Assembly: GCA_028023455.1 (NCBI GenBank)
Contig: JAQFVV010000257.1
Span: forward strand, 436,001-500,000
Origin: Epiperipatus broadwayi
Taxonomy: Eukaryota; Onychophora; Udeonychophora; Euonychophora; Peripatidae
Direction: 5' to 3'
Length of the DNA stretch: 64,000 nucleotides
Both the position numbers and the translations under genes were made by a program. The notes under the pieces were generated by a model. The model was not told the origin of the DNA. It saw only the letters and a list, made by a program, of their open reading frames with translations, and did not search any database. Numbering within the stretch: the first letter of the stretch is position 1; every line of letters starts with the position of its first letter. Positions 38,890-50,881 of the stretch are shown here, piece by piece.

Positions 38890-39859
38890 ATTTAAATAAT
38901 TTTTCTTACACTTTTTTCAGCAAAAACTTTTTATTATTATTATTACAGTTTTGACTATGCCTTGCAATCTTCATCAGATCTACAAAATTCAAATACATAT
39001 AACAATACAACCATTACATAATACATTTCATATTTTATACAAATTTATTAATTCTCAGAATTATACATTTTCTATTAACTTCTTAAAAATCTTTAATACA
39101 TATTATATCTCTTATATACAATTACTTTTTAATCATTAATTACTCTTCCCTATATTCCTATTACTCTATTATACACAATATTTTATTTTATAAATATTAT
39201 CTTTTATACATATATTTTATATATCACATTTATTACCCTTATCACTACTAATATATCTTTTTTTATTCTTCTTGTCTTTTAATTTTATCTATTCTTATTT
39301 AATACGTATTTTATCTTATTATTATCTCAATTATTACACATAAATTTTACCTTATTCACTTCTACTTCTCTCTATTCTCCATTTTCCACTAGTAATTAAC
39401 TTCCTTTTAACCTCCCTTGTGATGTGATGTGATGCACCATGACTTTCATATTCCCTATCCCATAGCTCTATCTATTATCTATTTTTATAACTACTTTCAT
39501 ATATTATCCTTAACCATTTTATCCCTGCACCTAATTTCTTCCCCTTTTCTTATATTATCACTGTTCTTTCGCTCCCCATCCCTATTAAAATTAGGCTTAA
39601 TTTTTTCAATTAATATTGCCTCCTTTATTTTCTTATCTTTTTTTATCTGTATAACAAATCATTCTTATACTCTCTTTCCCAATACTATGACCTGTTTCCA
39701 TAATATGCATATATATTGGTGACCTTTTATCATACTTATGCTGTTCCAATCTAGTATATATAGAATTTTTCATTCACCCACATATTTATTTCTAATTCTT
39801 TTATCCTTACATATTTTACATTGTATTTCATATACTCCATTAATATTCTTCCTCTCCCC

Positions 39860-39953
<94 letters not shown>

Positions 39954-40330
39954 TATAAATCCAATATCTCCATTATATTTTTTCATTTCTTATTCACTAT
40001 TGTATATTTTATGATATCCTTAAATGTTTTATTAATTTTATGTATCCCTTTAACTATTCTATTATCGTTAGTTTTAATTCCTATATATTTTTTTTATTCT
40101 TCTTGTTTTATATCTTCTTTACTTTTTTTTCTTCCTCTTTATATTTCTCTTCTATCCTTTCTATATTCTTTCTTATTATCTTTTCCGGATAATCATTCAC
40201 TTTAAATTCTTCAACTATCATCCCTATCTTCTTATCATATTCCTCCTTATTATTATAATAATTATTCACCCTTTATATCTTTGAACTTATAGAATTAATT
40301 TTTTATTTATTATCCATATTAGACCCCCAA
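38890..40330 (-). mobile_element. Penelope-like element, 3' part with GIY-YIG endonuclease, decayed
   Basis: On the minus strand the connector after the reverse transcriptase is seen near 40220-40140 (VEEFKVNDYPEKIIRKNI, stop-free). Next come a (TA)n insertion and then the GIY-YIG endonuclease: GVYEIQCKIC and KYVGE near 39840-39770. After a frameshift it continues TRLEQHKYDKRSPIYMHIMETGHSI near 39750-39670 and EAILIEKIKPNFNRDG near 39625-39580. The landmark residues (GVY for GIY, YVG for YIG, then Arg, Glu and Asn) are present. The 3' flank to about 38890 is probably its UTR. The RT core is missing or beyond recognition. Penelope-like elements cut their target with this nuclease. The frameshift and microsatellite make this copy inactive. 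Confidence 0.82.
39860..39955. repeat. (TA)n microsatellite inside the Penelope-like element
   Basis: About 48 TA units with one interruption near its right end. It interrupts the minus-strand frame between the RT connector and GIY-YIG domain, giving artefactual Ile-Tyr runs. Confidence 0.97.
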
Positions 40331-40744
40331 TTCTCCACATTTCTTCTTCCTTTAATATATTGCTTCTTAATTAATATATAAATCTATGATATAATTATAA
40401 AGACAGACCTAAATAAGATCATAAGATAAAAAATTTGCAGAATTTTCAATAAACAGCAGCTGATTGTAAAATAATGTAGACAAAAATTTTCATTAATAAC
40501 TCTGTAATGGACAAGTAATTCAATTAAGGATTGGAAGGATACTGTATTATAGTCAGCTCCAAATTAGAGACCAGCCCAAATATTAAAAATAAAATACAGA
40601 TTAGGACAAATATTAGAGCTAGAATGTCCAACAGTGATTTCTGACATATCATTTGTATGGTTGGAGGCAATACTATCTAATAATAAGAAAGTTACTTTAG
40701 AGAAACTATTGGATCTGCATTATAAGTTCAAAGTAAAGCCACAT

Positions 40745-40965
40745 GTAATTATCATCAAATTGATAAAGAAATTCTAACCATATTTTTTTTTTTTTTTTAA
40801 ATAATGACTTGTGTATGATAAAAAATTTACTATAATAACCGACCACAAATCTTTGTTGGAGATTATTACAGAAAAAATAAAAGGATTGCTCTAGAAATTA
40901 ATCCCTATTGTACATTTTTACAACCATCTATGTGATTACAAGTTAAATTCTTTACATATATCTCT
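40745..40965 (+). mobile_element. Ty3/Gypsy-like RNase H fragment
   Basis: In plus-strand frames broken by a T run (40783-40798) and stops, the reading gives DKEILTI then KKFTIITDHKSLLEI, followed by a VHFYNHLCDYKL-like segment. DKE.L.I and TDHKSL are hallmarks of the RT-to-RNase H connection and RNase H domain of Ty3/Gypsy elements. No LTRs or other domains were identified next to it. Its orientation is opposite to the Gypsy element at 45391, so it is a separate insertion remnant. Confidence 0.6.
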
Positions 40966-41628
40966 TGAATTATCTATTTATGAAATTAGAAAATCAAGTT
41001 AAGGAGAAGAAAACACTAAAAGTGTTAGAATTATTAAATAGAAAAACTTTCAAATTTTGGAAGAATAAACTAGCCCGGTCTAGAATCACAAAACAAATTT
41101 GCTGGCCCAATTTTAACATAACATGTGACAAGTTCACTACAACAAAAGCAGAGATGGTGTCTTCTATATGATATATTATTCCCCCCTCCACAAGTCTAGC
41201 ATATGGTTACATATTCAGTAGGACAATGATAGAAATAATAATATTCTAGGCCTGGCCAAAATTATAGTCATTGTATGAAACAAATTCTATCTCTTATCTA
41301 ATAGAACCACAACAGTGATAAACATTTATTATCTGCAAATTCTTCCATTAGCTAACTTGATCATGACATTTCATTACAATTGATATAGTTTTTTAGATAT
41401 ATTATAATTCTTTTTTACAATACTTCAGACTTGCCCTTTTTTAAAAATTAAAAAAATAATAAGCAATAAAAATGAATAATTTTGATCATATTTCAATTTT
41501 TCATGCATATAATTTTATCTATAGGGTAGAATAGTTAATTTTTATTTGACAGTTTGCAATATAGGATCAGAATTACAGACTAAAAATCTCGATAGTGATA
41601 CACACATTACACACACATGCATATATAT
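40966..41628. other. Intronic spacer, possible downstream Gypsy remnant
   Basis: The open stretch 40965-41171 directly follows the RNase H fragment and could be degraded pol, but I cannot recognise it. The rest is AT-rich with no motif. Confidence 0.35.
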
Positions 41629-43664
41629 CATCATCATCATCCTCATCATCAGAATCAACCATTATCAGTCCATTGCAGAATGAAGGTCTCTCAAAGTTCA
41701 ATCCATCTTCTCCAATCTTTAGCTTCCCTTCCTCATATCACCCCTGCACACTTTCTTATTTCATCCATCCATCTCACATGTGGTCTTTTACAATCTCTTG
41801 GAATCCAGTTTAAGATTTCAATTGTTCATCTATTATCATCTCTTCTAGCAATATATCCAGCCCAACTACACTTCAGTGTTTTAATTTTTTCAAAGAAGTC
41901 AGTAATACCTGTTTGTTCTCTTACCCACATATTATGTTTTCAATCTTTTTTGTTACTCCTAACATGAATCTCTCCATACTTCTTTGAGTGGTCTGAAATC
42001 TCTATATTGATCTTCCATTAAATGTCCAAGTCTCAGATCCATAAGTAAGAACTGGTAAAACATATTTATTAAAAACCTTCTTTTTCAAACACATAGGCAT
42101 ATTTCCTTTTAGTATCAAGTTATTTCTACCAAAAGCACTCCAACCAAGTTTTATTCTATAATTAATTTCATCCATTATGTTTCCATCTGTATTAGTAATC
42201 TGACCAACATATTTGTAGCTGTTAACTTCTTATAACTCATCATAATCAATCTTTATTTTCAAATTTTGAGAAAATCCATTGAACATTACTTTAGTCTTTT
42301 TAACATTTATCTTTAGTCCTACTTTCCTCCTTTCATTTGATAACTCCTGCAACATTTCCTGCAGCTCTAAAGCATTATTTGCAAAAACAACTACATCATC
42401 TGCAAAATCTAAATGACTTAAATAATCTCCCTTTACTTTCATTCCTTTAGTTCCCCATTTTAATCCACAAAATACTTCTTGCAGCACTGCTGTAAAAAGT
42501 TTTGGAGATATGGAGTCACCCTGTCTTACACCCTTCTCAATGTTGATGTTCCTAGTATCATTATGTATTGTAATATTAATTAATAAATGTTTATTAGTTG
42601 ATGATACAATTTATGCCCAAAAACATTTTCTAGCTTTTCTCTTTATCAATGAGAATTTAGTACTCCAAACTACTTATGCATATGATATCCATCTTAATTG
42701 TTGCTGTTGCATTTTTATAAATATTCTTTAAATATGACAATATCTTGGATCTATATCTTAATGATCCAATGCTTTAATCACTGAAAAATTGTTTATAGAA
42801 TCAAATGCCTTTCATAATCTACAAATCCAAAGCATAATGGCAATTCATTTTCATTTGTCCTTTCTATAATTTCTCTCAATATCTGGATATGATCTATTGT
42901 ACTAAAACCACTTTTAAATCCAGCTAATTCTCTTGGTTCATGGAAATCCAATGTTTTCTGTAGACAAGTTGTAATTATTTTGGTAAAATTTTTGTATAAA
43001 ACTGATAAAAGGCTGATAGGTCTGTAATTTCTAATATATTCTTTATTACCTTTTTTAAATATTAGTATTAATATTGCATTATTCCAATCATCTGGTATTA
43101 TCATTTAGACATTTGGCATATAACTTTGCTAAATTTTTTTCTATTTCTACACCTGCTTCTTTTAATATATCAATTATAATTGCATCATTACCTGGAGTCT
43201 GTCCTTTCTTCATAAATTTAATTGCATGTCTCACTTCTTCATTTAAAATTCTGGGCAATTCAGAAGATATAATAGATATAGAAGGTACTTGTTCTTTATT
43301 ACTATATAATTGTTGATAGAAGTCTTCTACCCATTTCATAATGTCATCTCTCTTTTTATTAATAATTCCATATTTTTTTCTTATTGCAGATATAAATTTC
43401 CTACCAATATCAAAATGTTTTACAATTTTGAGATTTGTATTCTCTTCTACAGTTTTCCTTGCTAGTTCACAGTTATACTTTCTTATATCACTATCAACTC
43501 TTTTCCACCCCATTTTACAAAATTCAAGGTATTCAATCTTTTTAAATGCATCATTTTTGTATATCTTCATATTCCTTCTTTTCTTCATAAATTCTCTAAT
43601 CTCAGTAGAAATTTTATTTGTCAATTGTTGCTTTTTTCTACCAGCTATCTTTGTTACAGTTTTT
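41629..43664 (-). mobile_element. RTE-like LINE, copy 3, 5' truncated
   Basis: This is the same family as 1545 and 6240, on the minus strand. From high to low coordinates it shows EEVRHAIKFMKKGQTPGND near 43240-43180, NYRPISLLSVLYKNFTKII near 43035-42970, FSTIDHIQIL near 42905, and FGFVDYE. After a roughly 130-bp insertion relative to copy 1 it has DSISPKLFT-like sequence near 42510, the intact catalytic box LDFADDVVVF near 42415-42385 and INVKKTKVMFN near 42310. The 3' end is the cttcattctgcaatggac motif and a (GAT)n tail at 41629-41660. Several frameshifts remain, so it is inactive, but it is better preserved than copy 1. At 43664 it switches into an inverted 5' segment. Confidence 0.9.
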
Positions 43665-43778
43665 AATGAATTTAAATTTTAACTTACAAATCGGTTTCAA
43701 GTATTAGTAGATTTTGAATATGATTCAGATTTGAATGAAATTAATAAGAAAATAACTGATACACTTTTTAAAAACTGC
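43665..43778 (+). mobile_element. Inverted 5' segment of the RTE-like LINE (twin-priming product)
   Basis: This plus-strand segment aligns with 2400-2512 of LINE copy 1 (shared aataactgatacactttttaaaa at the right-hand end, in shorter matched words). The adjoining minus-strand LINE starts at the equivalent of about 2502 of copy 1. The two pieces are therefore neighbouring parts of one element in opposite orientation with about 10 bp overlap. It is followed by CA and TA microsatellite (43778-43804). Confidence 0.85.
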
Positions 43779-43844
43779 ACACACACACATATATATATAT
43801 ATATTATTCAATGCCTGTATTTTTTCAAAGCAATATAGGTAATT

Positions 43845-44036
43845 ATATAATTGAATATTTGTAAATACAGTAATTAAATAATTAAAATTTTTTATCCACT
43901 TAGGAGAGATTTCTATTATCCTAGTAATCTTTGTCAACTACAACTTTCCTAAGATTACTAGATAATCGAAAGCGCTCCTAAGCGGATAAATTTTTTTAAT
44001 TATTTAATTACTGTATTTACAAATATGCAATTATAT
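43845..44036. mobile_element. MITE-like perfect hairpin element, 62-bp arms
   Basis: The left arm 43845-43906 (atataattgaatatttg ... cacttaggag) is complementary to the right arm 43975-44036. A second inner pair (ctagtaatctt with aagattactag) continues the stem, leaving a loop of under 20 bp. The whole 192 bp folds into one hairpin and has no coding frame. Confidence 0.82.
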
Positions 44037-44290
44037 ATATATTGAAATTTTGCTCTATTGCATAAGCAATTCTCTTTCAAATCTCTTGAAGTTTAATGTA
44101 ACACATAATTGTATCAGCCAATGAAAAATTTAGAAATCAGCTTTAAATCTGATAGTATAAATATGCTTAATGAAACTTAATCATGTACTCAGCATTAGTA
44201 ATAAATGTAAAGGCAAATTGAGATCTGTATTTCAAATTGAAAAGGTGAATGCTATCAAAACAATTTATCTGCCATGTGATAATGCTTGAC

Positions 44291-44396
44291 ATAACATAGA
44301 ATAGAACAGTGTAGACTTCCTTTATACGTAATGTATAGCTAAGATAACATAGAATGGAACAGTGTAGACTTTCTTTATACGTAATGTATAGCTAAG
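44291..44396 (+). repeat. 53-bp tandem duplication
   Basis: Two copies starting ataacatagaat at 44291 and 44344 differ at two positions. Confidence 0.93.
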
Positions 44397-45390
44397 ATAT
44401 CTTCCAAAAATATTTTTGTACTTTTTAAAAAATCTTTTAATGATCTGAAGTGCAGCAGTCGTGTACAATAGTACTTATGTAGCTTGAGGAGTTGCTAAAC
44501 TTTTTTTTTCTGAAGGAATCAAGAAGTATGTAGATTGATGCAAATAAGTTTATTACTCATAAAAAGCAATATTGAAAAGAATATTAAAATATCAAATAAA
44601 ATGTAAATCAATTTTTAAAATTTTTTTCCCATTATACTTTGCTTGTGTTAGTAGAATAAAACAATCTAATGAAATATAATGAAATATATAGCCATTCCTT
44701 CAGCTTATATATTTACCTATTACTTATATAAATAATAATACATGAGTTAGCAATAGCTGTATCACAAAAAAATATAACTTTTTACAATTAGTTAAACTAC
44801 TAAATTTGATTAACTTTTAACATTTTAGTTTAAATATTTTGACTTGATTAACAATGTTATCCTTGCAAGTGAGAAATTAAATACAAGATATAAACAAAAT
44901 TTAATTAATTTAAAATATATTTACAAATTTTTTTACCTTGCTTTACCAAAAAGTACAAATGTCTCCAGTTCTATAGTATGTATTTCAATATGCAGGCCAC
45001 AGCATACTTTGTAACCATTAAAATTTTTTCCCAATATCAGTAATCTTTTAATCAGTGGTACCCTATTTTTGTATTCTATGAAATTCTTTCTAAAATGGTA
45101 CAATTGTGATACATTTTTATATTGCAAATTACCAAAATTTTTAAATCAGTTAATTTTCCAGAAAAATAAAAAGGAAAGAAAATCATGCAAAATTCATCAA
45201 AATTGGTGCAATATTTGTTGAATTATGAAGTAACAAACAAATACATTTTCAGATTAATATAATTATAAGTATACATAATAAAATATTCAAGTTAAGTGTT
45301 TCATTTAATTTAAAGACCAGTTCTGTAATAGAATAGGATAAATTTTATATTATCATTTAATAATTAAACTTTAAATTAAATACAATGAAA
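44397..45390. other. Intronic spacer, no gene seen
   Basis: AT-rich intron up to the left LTR. The open stretch 44933-45127 has no motif. Confidence 0.5.
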
Positions 45391-46026
45391 TGTTTTAATA
45401 ACTTAATGAGTTTATTTATTCATAAGAATGTACTAGTAATAGATTTATTTGTTCAACTGGTGACTGGCTGATTGAATTTTACAATTAATAATAATAATCA
45501 TGAACAGTTCTTAGAGAATTTGATCTGTTTTCATGTTTTATTAAAATCCTTTTAATATCTGTTTGCTTTATTCAAAGTTTATCATTTTAATTTCATAATT
45601 TTCTACATTAGTTTTCACTAGTGAGTTTAGTAAGCACTTTATTGCTCACTCACATCTTTTAGTCAGTCCAGCTGGATTTGTCTGTATTTCTTCTGCTATA
45701 TTTGGTCTACAGTCGGACCTTATGTACACAGTAAACTGATTTCATTCTACTCTACGAATATCATTATCCTCCTTTCCCCCTCCTCTTATTAGAAGTTCTG
45801 TAGGCATTTTTACAACTTTGCTAATATGCATATTGTTAGACAATTTATTATGCAGAGTAGAATATGTAGGTTTCTTGCATTTTGCTTGATTCTAATTTTT
45901 TGCATTTTGCTTGATTCTAATTTTTTGCATATCATTAGATCTAGAGTTAAACTATGCTGCCTGTATTGATGAGCCTTGTACGTGCACACACACATTTTTA
46001 TTAAATAACATAAATCAGTCAGTACA
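45391..46026 (-). repeat. 3' LTR of the Gypsy-like element
   Basis: It matches 50882-51484 throughout with many substitutions; shared words include gactggctg, tttgctttattcaaagttt and gtaaactgatttcattctactct. On the plus strand it starts tgtttt and ends cagtaca, so on its own strand it runs TG...CA. An internal 24-bp duplication (gcattttgcttgattc at about 45878 and 45902) is specific to this copy. The divergence between the LTRs implies an old insertion. Confidence 0.88.
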
Positions 46027-46589
46027 TGGTAATATCCTCCTTCACTCTAGAAATAGGTCCTTTTCACAAGAAATAATTTTGAAGCTTTTTGATATATATC
46101 TCATTCATGCTCCATTGTATCATCTTTGTATTCTGATTGAATATTCCCCATTTATTTCTGAAGATGCATCTCAGTGTTGATAGTCACATCCATTTTAACA
46201 TCTTTATTCTTTTCTATTTATTTGAATATTAGCCAAATCTATCATTTATATTCTTTATCAATTCAATTACACATTCTTTTATGTGACCAATATGTCATCT
46301 TACAACTTTTATTATCCTCTAATTTTTCTTCTGATTGGGTAGACAGTATTCTGCTTATTTTTCCAGGTATTCATTTTTCTGGAGTATTTTTAATCTTTAT
46401 GATCTTTCCTAAGTGAAATTTGATCATTATTTTTAATCTTTTCAGGAATTTATTAATATTTCTGCTATAGTTTTCCTCATAACTGAACTTGGCATGAAAT
46501 TGTAAAACCTTGCTGTTGCTAGCATTTCTTAGATATCAGCATACTCTCCTGTTGAGTGTGCATTTCAAATGTTGGAGAGTCTTTTTTGC

Positions 46590-46945
46590 TATTCCATTTA
46601 TGGAAATGTGAGTACATGCCATATTTCTTTCAGAGCAAAGAAGTTCATCTATTGCACTAAACTGAATCCTGTGCCATTGTCTGTTACTATAGTCTCAGGA
46701 TATCTGTCAAGAAAAAACTTCATTTAGAACTTTATACATTTTCTATGCTAGTATTCTTCACCAAATAATGTTCTGCTTATAATATGCATCTATGGCTATT
46801 AGAAACACATATATTCATTAAATAATCAAGCATGGTTTAAATGGGCCCTTTCACCAAGATTGGCAGTCTTTATCTGATGTATCTTCTTACAGTTGGTTTT
46901 CTGTCACCATTCACACCTGGCCACCAAATGTACAAACAACAGCTA
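46590..46945 (-). pseudogene. Gypsy-like integrase remnant
   Basis: YIWWPGVN (near 46945-46915) marks the end of the zinc-binding N-terminal part, and RYPETIVTDNGTGFS (near 46705-46655) contains the second catalytic aspartate of the DDE core. Stops interrupt both parts, and much of the core between them is shortened. The role would be insertion of the cDNA into the genome. Confidence 0.78.
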
Positions 46946-47379
46946 TGATACACATTTGCTCCCTTTGATTGAAATCAATGTCTGTCATTAAAATGAACTC
47001 ATGATACATTGACAAATTGTTGTACTATGTTTCCTGATCCATTCATGTTTAATCAAATTTGCTACTTACTAGTTTATAATCTTTTTGTCCATTCACCCAC
47101 AACTTTTTGTTAAGTCTCTTTAGACTTTTATTGTATAGTGGTGAAATTTTTTTCTGGATATTAATTTTCACTTTAGCAGTTTTGATGTGTCCGATACTTT
47201 TTCTGAGAGGTTGGAGACAATTATTCCTAATATTGGGCTAATGTTTTTTGTTATCACATGTTATGGTAAAATTTTACTATGACTATTCACTCTTATGTAC
47301 ACTTGATATTAATCCCATTTTCATTAATATCTGTCATCACTATGTTTTCTTCACTTGGATGTTAATATTGGCTTTTTTG

Positions 47380-47480
47380 CAAATGGTCATCCAATTTTTA
47401 AGTGACATTAATGATACTTCTGTCCCATTATCAATTTCATAGACTTTTACTTCTAATATTTTTGACTTATTGCCACTTTC
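47380..47480 (-). pseudogene. Gypsy-like aspartic protease remnant
   Basis: The minus-strand reading YEIDNGTEVSLMSLKNW corresponds to the retropepsin active-site region. The usual D-T-G-A active site is changed to D-N-G-T, so it should be inactive even apart from flanking stops. Confidence 0.75.
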
Positions 47481-47559
47481 CTTTATTAGCTTCACATTCT
47501 TCCCTCCCAATTTACTATTTTTGGTAAATCTCCTTTTTACATTTCTCTCTTATTATTGC

Positions 47560-47880
47560 ACAGATTTGACAAATGGCCTGTTTACCCACAATTAAAACAC
47601 TTTGTGAATTTGCAAATTTTTTATGTGGCTTTTTTTTCTGCACCAATAATGGATACTAGAGATCTGTGCCAAATTCTCTAGGTCATTTGTGCCTTTGCAA
47701 TATATGCCCACATATTCAAGGTGGCTATCTCCATCATATTTTTAAATGCTTACATCTGATCTAAGACAGTTTTATGTATTATTCCACATTTAATGGTGAC
47801 ACTATATGTTAGCTTAAATTTTTCTATAAGCATCTGTCTAATCTTCATATCTCTCATACTTCATAATGTAATGGTCAGAA
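47560..47880 (-). pseudogene. Gypsy-like gag, C-terminal part with zinc knuckle
   Basis: The minus-strand reading resumes gag with MKIRQMLIEKFKLTYS and ends in a CCHC nucleocapsid knuckle (C-F-N-C-G-stop-T-G-H-L-S-N-L-C, spacing CX2CX4HX4C) near 47600-47558, one position of which is now a stop codon. It continues logically from the gag part at 50280, so the intervening DNA is an insertion. Confidence 0.8.
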
Positions 47881-47884
47881 AATT

Positions 47885-50280
47885 TGTGAATCGTTAACAT
47901 AGTGTAGAATTCGACCACCACACAGAACTGCAGCACCATCTCGATAGCGAAACTACCCATAGTTCTGAGTTCGAACATAGTTTATCGGTTCCACAATACA
48001 ATCTACAAAACACTGCATCTGATGCAACATTAGTAAAGATTTTTTTAGGCACAGTAATCAAGGTATGCAAGAGATTCATGATTTTATTTCAAGTTAGCCA
48101 ATCAGAACCTTAACCTTACACATTTATATTTAAATAATCGAGGAAACATATTGAATGGGTATCGAATAAATAAATAAAGAAGTAACGGCAGACGTATAGT
48201 TTGAAATTATTTATTAAAACATTATATCATTTAATGGTAAAACTAATAATATTTGGCAATATTTAAATCTCAGTAGTGGAATTTTCCGATACTATTATAT
48301 TTACACAGATGAACATATTTATTTGATGACGTAATCTAGCTACCTAAAATTCTTGAGCAAGTATTTCTAATGCATGCCTTTAGGGATTTATACCTTTGCA
48401 ATGCAAGAGTCTAAAGTAAGATTTATTTAATTAAAGATATTACGAAGAACTAAGGGCAAACATTTATTTGAGAGTGAATTATGAAGCTAATGCAGGGACG
48501 GAGTTATATATAGAATAATAAAAGTTAATAAAAGAAAACATGTGGTACGCTAGAAAGGCGATATGGAATGGCAGTATATTGAAACTGCAAGTTTATAAGA
48601 ATGACGGGCTGGTGTTTGCTCTCAGCCCAAAGAAGTAAGGTGTCACATAAGCATAACCAGGGACAAGTGGTTTGTGCCGAGATTGCCTGCTGGCTGTGTG
48701 ATGGTCGTCAAGCCCTACGGGAGCATTTATTATGTCAGCTTGTGTAGGATGACTGGGTTAAGTTCAACCCTATAGAATCCGAAATATTCATGGCTTGTAA
48801 TGGGTCATCGCATCTCTAAAACGTAACACATGTATAATGTACAGTCAATCTTGTTAAGACTTAAATATATTTTATAACTCGGCCCTACATTATCAACATT
48901 TAATAAGGAAAGTTTGCAACTCTCAAAGAAATGCAAATTTTATGGAATTATTAATTACAAGTTTAATAAGATATAAAAACAATATATAGACTGGGTGATT
49001 ATTACAACTGATACATCAGCCATTTGCTAAGCAGTAGACCCCTGCATTACAATAACGGAAGCATCGAATGCGTGTCGATTGTATGAAAATATTAAGTCAT
49101 TTATGAAAGTAAATTTGACAGATCACAGATTTATATTTAGACAATTATGAGCATGCAATAATTAAATAATAAATATAGATTATAGAAATACATACCCAAG
49201 AAAGATATAGTTAGGCAGGCTAGATTATTAAAGAAGTTTACATATTAATTATTAAAATTTAGCATTTCAAATGATAGTTCTACAATTTATAAGTTATATA
49301 CAGAATGAATAAGTGTAGCTGGATATTAGTAGAGTACTCTAGAGAATTTGGACACAGGTACCTGTTTTATGAGAAGTTTTCCGATTCCATTGGTTAGTAG
49401 CAAATTGTTCATGATTAGCAGTTCTTTTCTGTATTTAGGTGATTCATTTAATTTAACAGCAGCAGCAGCTTTCTCATTATTTTAGGCAGCAGATCTTTGT
49501 GGTTGAATTTATAAAGGGCAATGGAAGGTTTGGCATCCGATAGGCCATCTCCAGATGGAAAATAGTCTGGGCGCTTTTACTCGATCATACCATGGCAGGA
49601 AAAAATGTATTTAATATCTTGGAGACTCTCAACTGATTGAGAGCACAGCTAAAGTTAAAGTGAAAGTTTCTAGAAAGTCTAAAAATGGCCTCTTTTCTTA
49701 AATCTTATCTTTCACATTTTTGTCATAGTTTATTTTTGGATTCCACTTAATCTGCCCTGAGGATAATCAATGCATTTTTGTTAATTTTAATTATCGAGAA
49801 AGCTGCTGTTCTATTGTTTACATTTAGATTTTACATTTAATTTTTATAATTACATTTTAGGGAATTTTTCTTTTTAATTAATCTATTATCTCTCACTGAC
49901 CCCGATGCTTTTAAAATTTCAAAGACAAAAAGGGAACATACGATTATTTTTACTTTTAATTAAATATTACAATCTATTTCTAAAATTATTACTAAATGAA
50001 ATTTAAACAAAGCAATAAATAACAAATTTTACAATTCATATAAATGATTAAAATTATATATTTTTATATAACTAAAAGTAAAATCTAAATTATATTATTT
50101 ATCTTTATTTATTGCCTTAAATTTGAGATCGAAATGTGTGCGTGTTTATGGTGAATACATATACCTATACATTTTTAATATTGCTACACACACAATTCAA
50201 TACCAAAAAGTTTAAATTTGGGTAGGATAGAGTGATGAGTGAGAGACGATAGAAAAAGGTGAAACTTAAGATTCGAATAC
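47885..50280. mobile_element. 2.4-kb insertion of unknown type inside Gypsy gag
   Basis: This segment separates two parts of one gag gene, so it is a later insertion. It is less AT-rich in patches (48560-48830 and 49440-49620). Its outer sequences share a weak agt.aaattcg-type motif in inverted orientation (gtagaattcg at about 47903; the reverse complement of cgaattttact near 50279). It contains an agccaatcagaacc box near 48097. No frame with a known transposase or RT motif is visible, so it is probably a non-autonomous element. I could not fix its ends or a target-site duplication. Confidence 0.5.
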
Positions 50281-50701
50281 GAATTTTACTGTTTCAATAA
50301 TAACTGGTCCAATGGCATCTCTATATAATTGCTATACTCACATTCCTTTAGTAAATTTCACAATGCCAAATCATTCTTAAACATGATTTTAGTTTGTGTC
50401 TGTATTTTAGTATGAAAATGAAGAAACACTGTATATTTTGCTGTTATTGGCCTAAAATAGGCATGTAATTTTTTCAACAATTTATCACTCAGGATTTCTT
50501 CTGGTGGCTTTGCATCATATAGGCAGTTTTCCAATTGCAAGACATCCTGTCTTGACATCCATAGTTCAGCTTGACTTCAGAAATACCATTTATTGTCATA
50601 TATTTTTCCACACGATTGATATACATCTGCCATTGTTCCAGGTTGTTTACATTGAAAGGTGTTATCGCACAATTCTGCATTTTTATAAGTATATATGTCA
50701 T
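50280..50701 (-). pseudogene. Gypsy-like gag, N-terminal part
   Basis: Overlapping minus-strand frames (50489-50701 and 50358-50558) give PFNVNNLEQWQMYINRVEKY, then LSDKLLKKLHAYFRPITAKY, FHTKIQTQTK and LLKECEYSNY. The pattern (F...N...W..Y..R.E.Y and L...FKP...KY...F) is characteristic of gag in Ty3/Gypsy elements of invertebrates. The region contains a frameshift and a stop and ends abruptly at about 50280, where the 2.4-kb insertion begins. Confidence 0.8.
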
Positions 50702-50881
50702 AGTTAATAACTAATATGTTCAGCTTTTGACAACTATGCCAAATAACATTTATGGTTTGAGACTTTTCAACTGCAGCAATATATAATATGCATACATAAA
50801 ATTCTTACATAGATACTGGCAACTGCACCATTATAATCTCACCAGCCATAATAATTATGCTTTAAATTAGACACACCAGAC

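Noticed and set aside
39429-40205. Several plus-strand hydrophobic frames rich in Ile, Phe, Ser and Tyr
   Set aside because: They are the antisense of the Penelope-like element, whose coding strand is A-rich. The minus strand shows GIY-YIG motifs.
41595-41967. Two plus-strand open frames (72 and 116 residues) with a Ser/His-rich start
   Set aside because: They are antisense to the 3' end of the RTE-like LINE. The equivalent antisense frame appears opposite copy 1 at 4199-4381, so it is a shadow of the LINE sequence.
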